Below, one piece after another: positions 6,712-7,635 of a DNA stretch of 7,635 nt. The stretch comes from UBA7937 sp034419095. GTDB taxonomy: Bacteria > Chloroflexota > Anaerolineae > UBA7937. Made by a program: the position numbers and the translations under genes. The stretch covers positions 1-7,635 of the forward strand of contig DAOULQ010000135.1 of assembly GCA_034419095.1 (NCBI GenBank), written 5' to 3'. Position 1 is the stretch's first letter; every line of letters starts with the position of its first letter. Below the pieces are notes generated by a model. That model saw only the letters and a program-made list of their open reading frames with translations, was not told the DNA's origin and made no database searches.

Positions 6712-7176
6712 CTACTCCAAATCCATCCGTTCCTGGCCAGTGATCTGATTGTGAACTAAATCGATGATGGACTTCGCTAGGTCTATCCCTTGTTTCGCCT
6801 TTTTGCGGGACACCGACACGCTGGCGTCGACGTATTCGATGTTGTGTCGATCCGTCTTCATGCGGTGAAGTTCCCCTATCGTTTTGTGATGTTCGGAACC
6901 GAGTGACCTTCGGGCGAAGTTGAGAACCGCCACATGTCCAGCACTCTTGGTTTTCTTATACCCCTTATGTCTCATCCAAGCTTCCAAGGCCACTAGCGCT
7001 GCCTGGTAGGCTATTGCATGTCCTTCCCGACGTTCACTCTCACTATCAGACTTGGCAAGCTTCTGGGCAACCCCTAGCTTGTTCCAAGCACCGGTCAATT
7101 TTCGTTTCACGACCGCTGGATTGAGTTCTATTGACTCTATCTGCTCTCTATCTACCAGGTCCTGATACGGTTCCAT
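6712..7176 (-). CDS. HEPN-like protein, probable toxin partner of the adjacent nucleotidyltransferase
   Basis: The 154-residue protein is predicted to be all-helical and hydrophilic, with no signal peptide or membrane span. HEPN-type features are the central helix HAIAYQAALVALEAWMRHKG (53-72), a following His-containing stretch (SAGHVAVL, 78-85), and LHRMKTDRHNIEY (103-115). In the last, Arg105 and His111 are five residues apart, matching the RX4-6H motif of HEPN ribonucleases, with Tyr115 close behind. The end (about 121-146) is a helix resembling the last HEPN helix. HEPN proteins beside minimal nucleotidyltransferases are commonly RNase toxins neutralised by the partner; here this is inference from motif and neighbour. 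The ATG lies one base after the partner's stop, with GGAGG (7183-7187) 6 bases upstream. Hand-counted GC is near 51%, lower than the operon downstream. A non-toxic substrate-binding HEPN role is possible. Confidence 0.74.
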   Translation of the reverse strand: MEPYQDLVDREQIESIELNPAVVKRKLTGAWNKLGVAQKLAKSDSESERREGHAIAYQAALVALEAWMRHKGYKKTKSAGHVAVLNFARRSLGSEHHKTIGELHRMKTDRHNIEYVDASVSVSRKKAKQGIDLAKSIIDLVHNQITGQERMDLE

Positions 7177-7177
7177 C

Positions 7178-7635
7178 TCACGCCTCCAATAGGTTCACTA
7201 TGGGTCCACTTTGCACATCCGCCAGGAAAGCGACTTTAGGCCCCCGTCTTGCATCTAACTCCCTGGGCTCAACAACCATGTAGTTGAGATCTCTCCCGAG
7301 GGAAAGTTCCAGGTCTTGGGCCAATAGTGCCAACTCATCGGGATCGGGATCACCGACGATCATCAAATCCAGATCGGAACGGGCAGTGGGGTTGCCGGCT
7401 GCGAAAGAACCGTAAATGAATGCTTGCTGAATCTTGCCCAGTCTTTTCATCCGTGCGCGAAATGGGTCTCCCACAGCCTCGGTATTGAGTATTAGTCTCT
7501 GCAACTCTCGATAACCGGGGAACTTATTATTGACTCGATAGTACCGTCTGTTGGCCCTTCTCTTTGCCCTGAGCAAGCCCGCAGATTCCAAGGCATGCAG
7601 CTCCTTGTGCACTGTAGGCACAGACTGCCCTGTGA
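7178..7635 (-). CDS. Winged-helix/nucleotidyltransferase (MNT) fusion, 5' end cut by the window edge
   Basis: The frame is open to the right edge, so the gene is partial; 151 residues are visible. The first visible residues, TGQSVPTVHKELHALESAGL, are the recognition-helix half of a winged-helix domain, followed by a basic wing (RAKRRANRRYYRVN). After a helical linker comes a minimal nucleotidyltransferase core: FIYGSFAAGN then ARSDLDLMIVG, an exact GSX10DXD motif (visible residues 75-89, Asp87 and Asp89 metal ligands). LGRDLNYMVVEP follows, where Asp115 may or may not be the third carboxylate. MNT antitoxins of the MntA type adenylylate their HEPN partners; that activity is inferred here. The DNA-binding part suggests the protein also represses its own operon. 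A GTG at 7621 could act as a start but would cut through the recognition helix, so the true start lies beyond the window. HEPN follows after one base. Confidence 0.86.
   Translation of the reverse strand, partial: TGQSVPTVHKELHALESAGLLRAKRRANRRYYRVNNKFPGYRELQRLILNTEAVGDPFRARMKRLGKIQQAFIYGSFAAGNPTARSDLDLMIVGDPDPDELALLAQDLELSLGRDLNYMVVEPRELDARRGPKVAFLADVQSGPIVNLLEA
7183..7187 (-). promoter_or_regulatory. Ribosome binding site of the HEPN gene
   Basis: GGAGG on the minus strand, embedded in the last codons of the nucleotidyltransferase and 6 bases before the ATG at 7176. It supports coupled but independently strong translation of the HEPN partner. Confidence 0.7.

Noticed and set aside
6310..6759. 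Plus-strand open frame crossing the gap between the glycosyltransferase and HEPN genes
   Set aside because: Most of it is antisense to conserved glycosyltransferase motifs, and in the gap it runs through the promoter. The product shows no recognisable motif.
7178..7621. GTG at 7621 as the start of the nucleotidyltransferase
   Set aside because: The frame stays open to the window edge and the upstream codons continue the winged-helix recognition region, so this would truncate a real domain.

Overview
All supported genes lie on the minus strand, so in transcription order the window reads from its right edge to its left edge. The organism looks bacterial: a ScpB N-terminus, an AmaP/Asp23-type membrane protein, consensus sigma-70-like promoters and Shine-Dalgarno sites. 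Coding density is high, GC is about 57% by hand count of a few lines, and Arg AGG and Ile ATA codons are common. ScpB plus an Asp23-family protein plus very large YfhO-type and GT-C membrane proteins fits a Chloroflexota-like or other Gram-positive-related, possibly thermophilic, lineage. That placement is inference, not something the sequence proves.

Right end (7635-6712): a tightly coupled two-gene unit. The first gene, cut by the window edge, encodes a winged-helix DNA-binding region fused to a minimal nucleotidyltransferase with an intact GSX10DXD motif. One base after its stop, a HEPN-like all-helical protein begins. This is the composition of an MNT-HEPN toxin-antitoxin pair, with a likely autoregulatory DNA-binding domain built into the nucleotidyltransferase. 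A weak hairpin (6639-6660) may end it.

Middle (6552-760): a near-consensus promoter (TTGCCA, 17 bp, TATAAT; 6524-6552) drives a three-gene operon. Its genes are a soluble family 2 glycosyltransferase resembling dolichyl/polyprenyl-phosphate sugar synthases, a multi-membrane-span GT-C-like protein with an unusual N-terminal block of extra membrane segments, and a 908-residue YfhO-family GT-C-like protein. The joints are very tight: 7 bases between the first two genes if the TTG start is right, then a 4-base ATGA overlap. The likely logic is that the first enzyme loads a sugar onto a lipid carrier and the two membrane enzymes use lipid-linked sugar outside the membrane to decorate a glycan, lipid or protein. 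Substrates cannot be read from sequence.

Left end (719-1): a second strong promoter (TGGACG, 17 bp, TATAAT; 691-719) drives amaP, followed 5 bases later by scpB, which runs off the window. This couples a membrane-anchored Asp23-domain protein to a chromosome segregation factor.

The two promoters settle two start codons, because apparent upstream starts of amaP (TTG, 691) and of the glycosyltransferase (ATG, 6525) fall inside or next to the -10 boxes, upstream of the expected transcription starts. No tRNA, rRNA, CRISPR array, insertion sequence or attachment site was seen. No gene-free stretch exceeds 300 bases; the longest is 6493-6711 and holds the putative terminator and the promoter.
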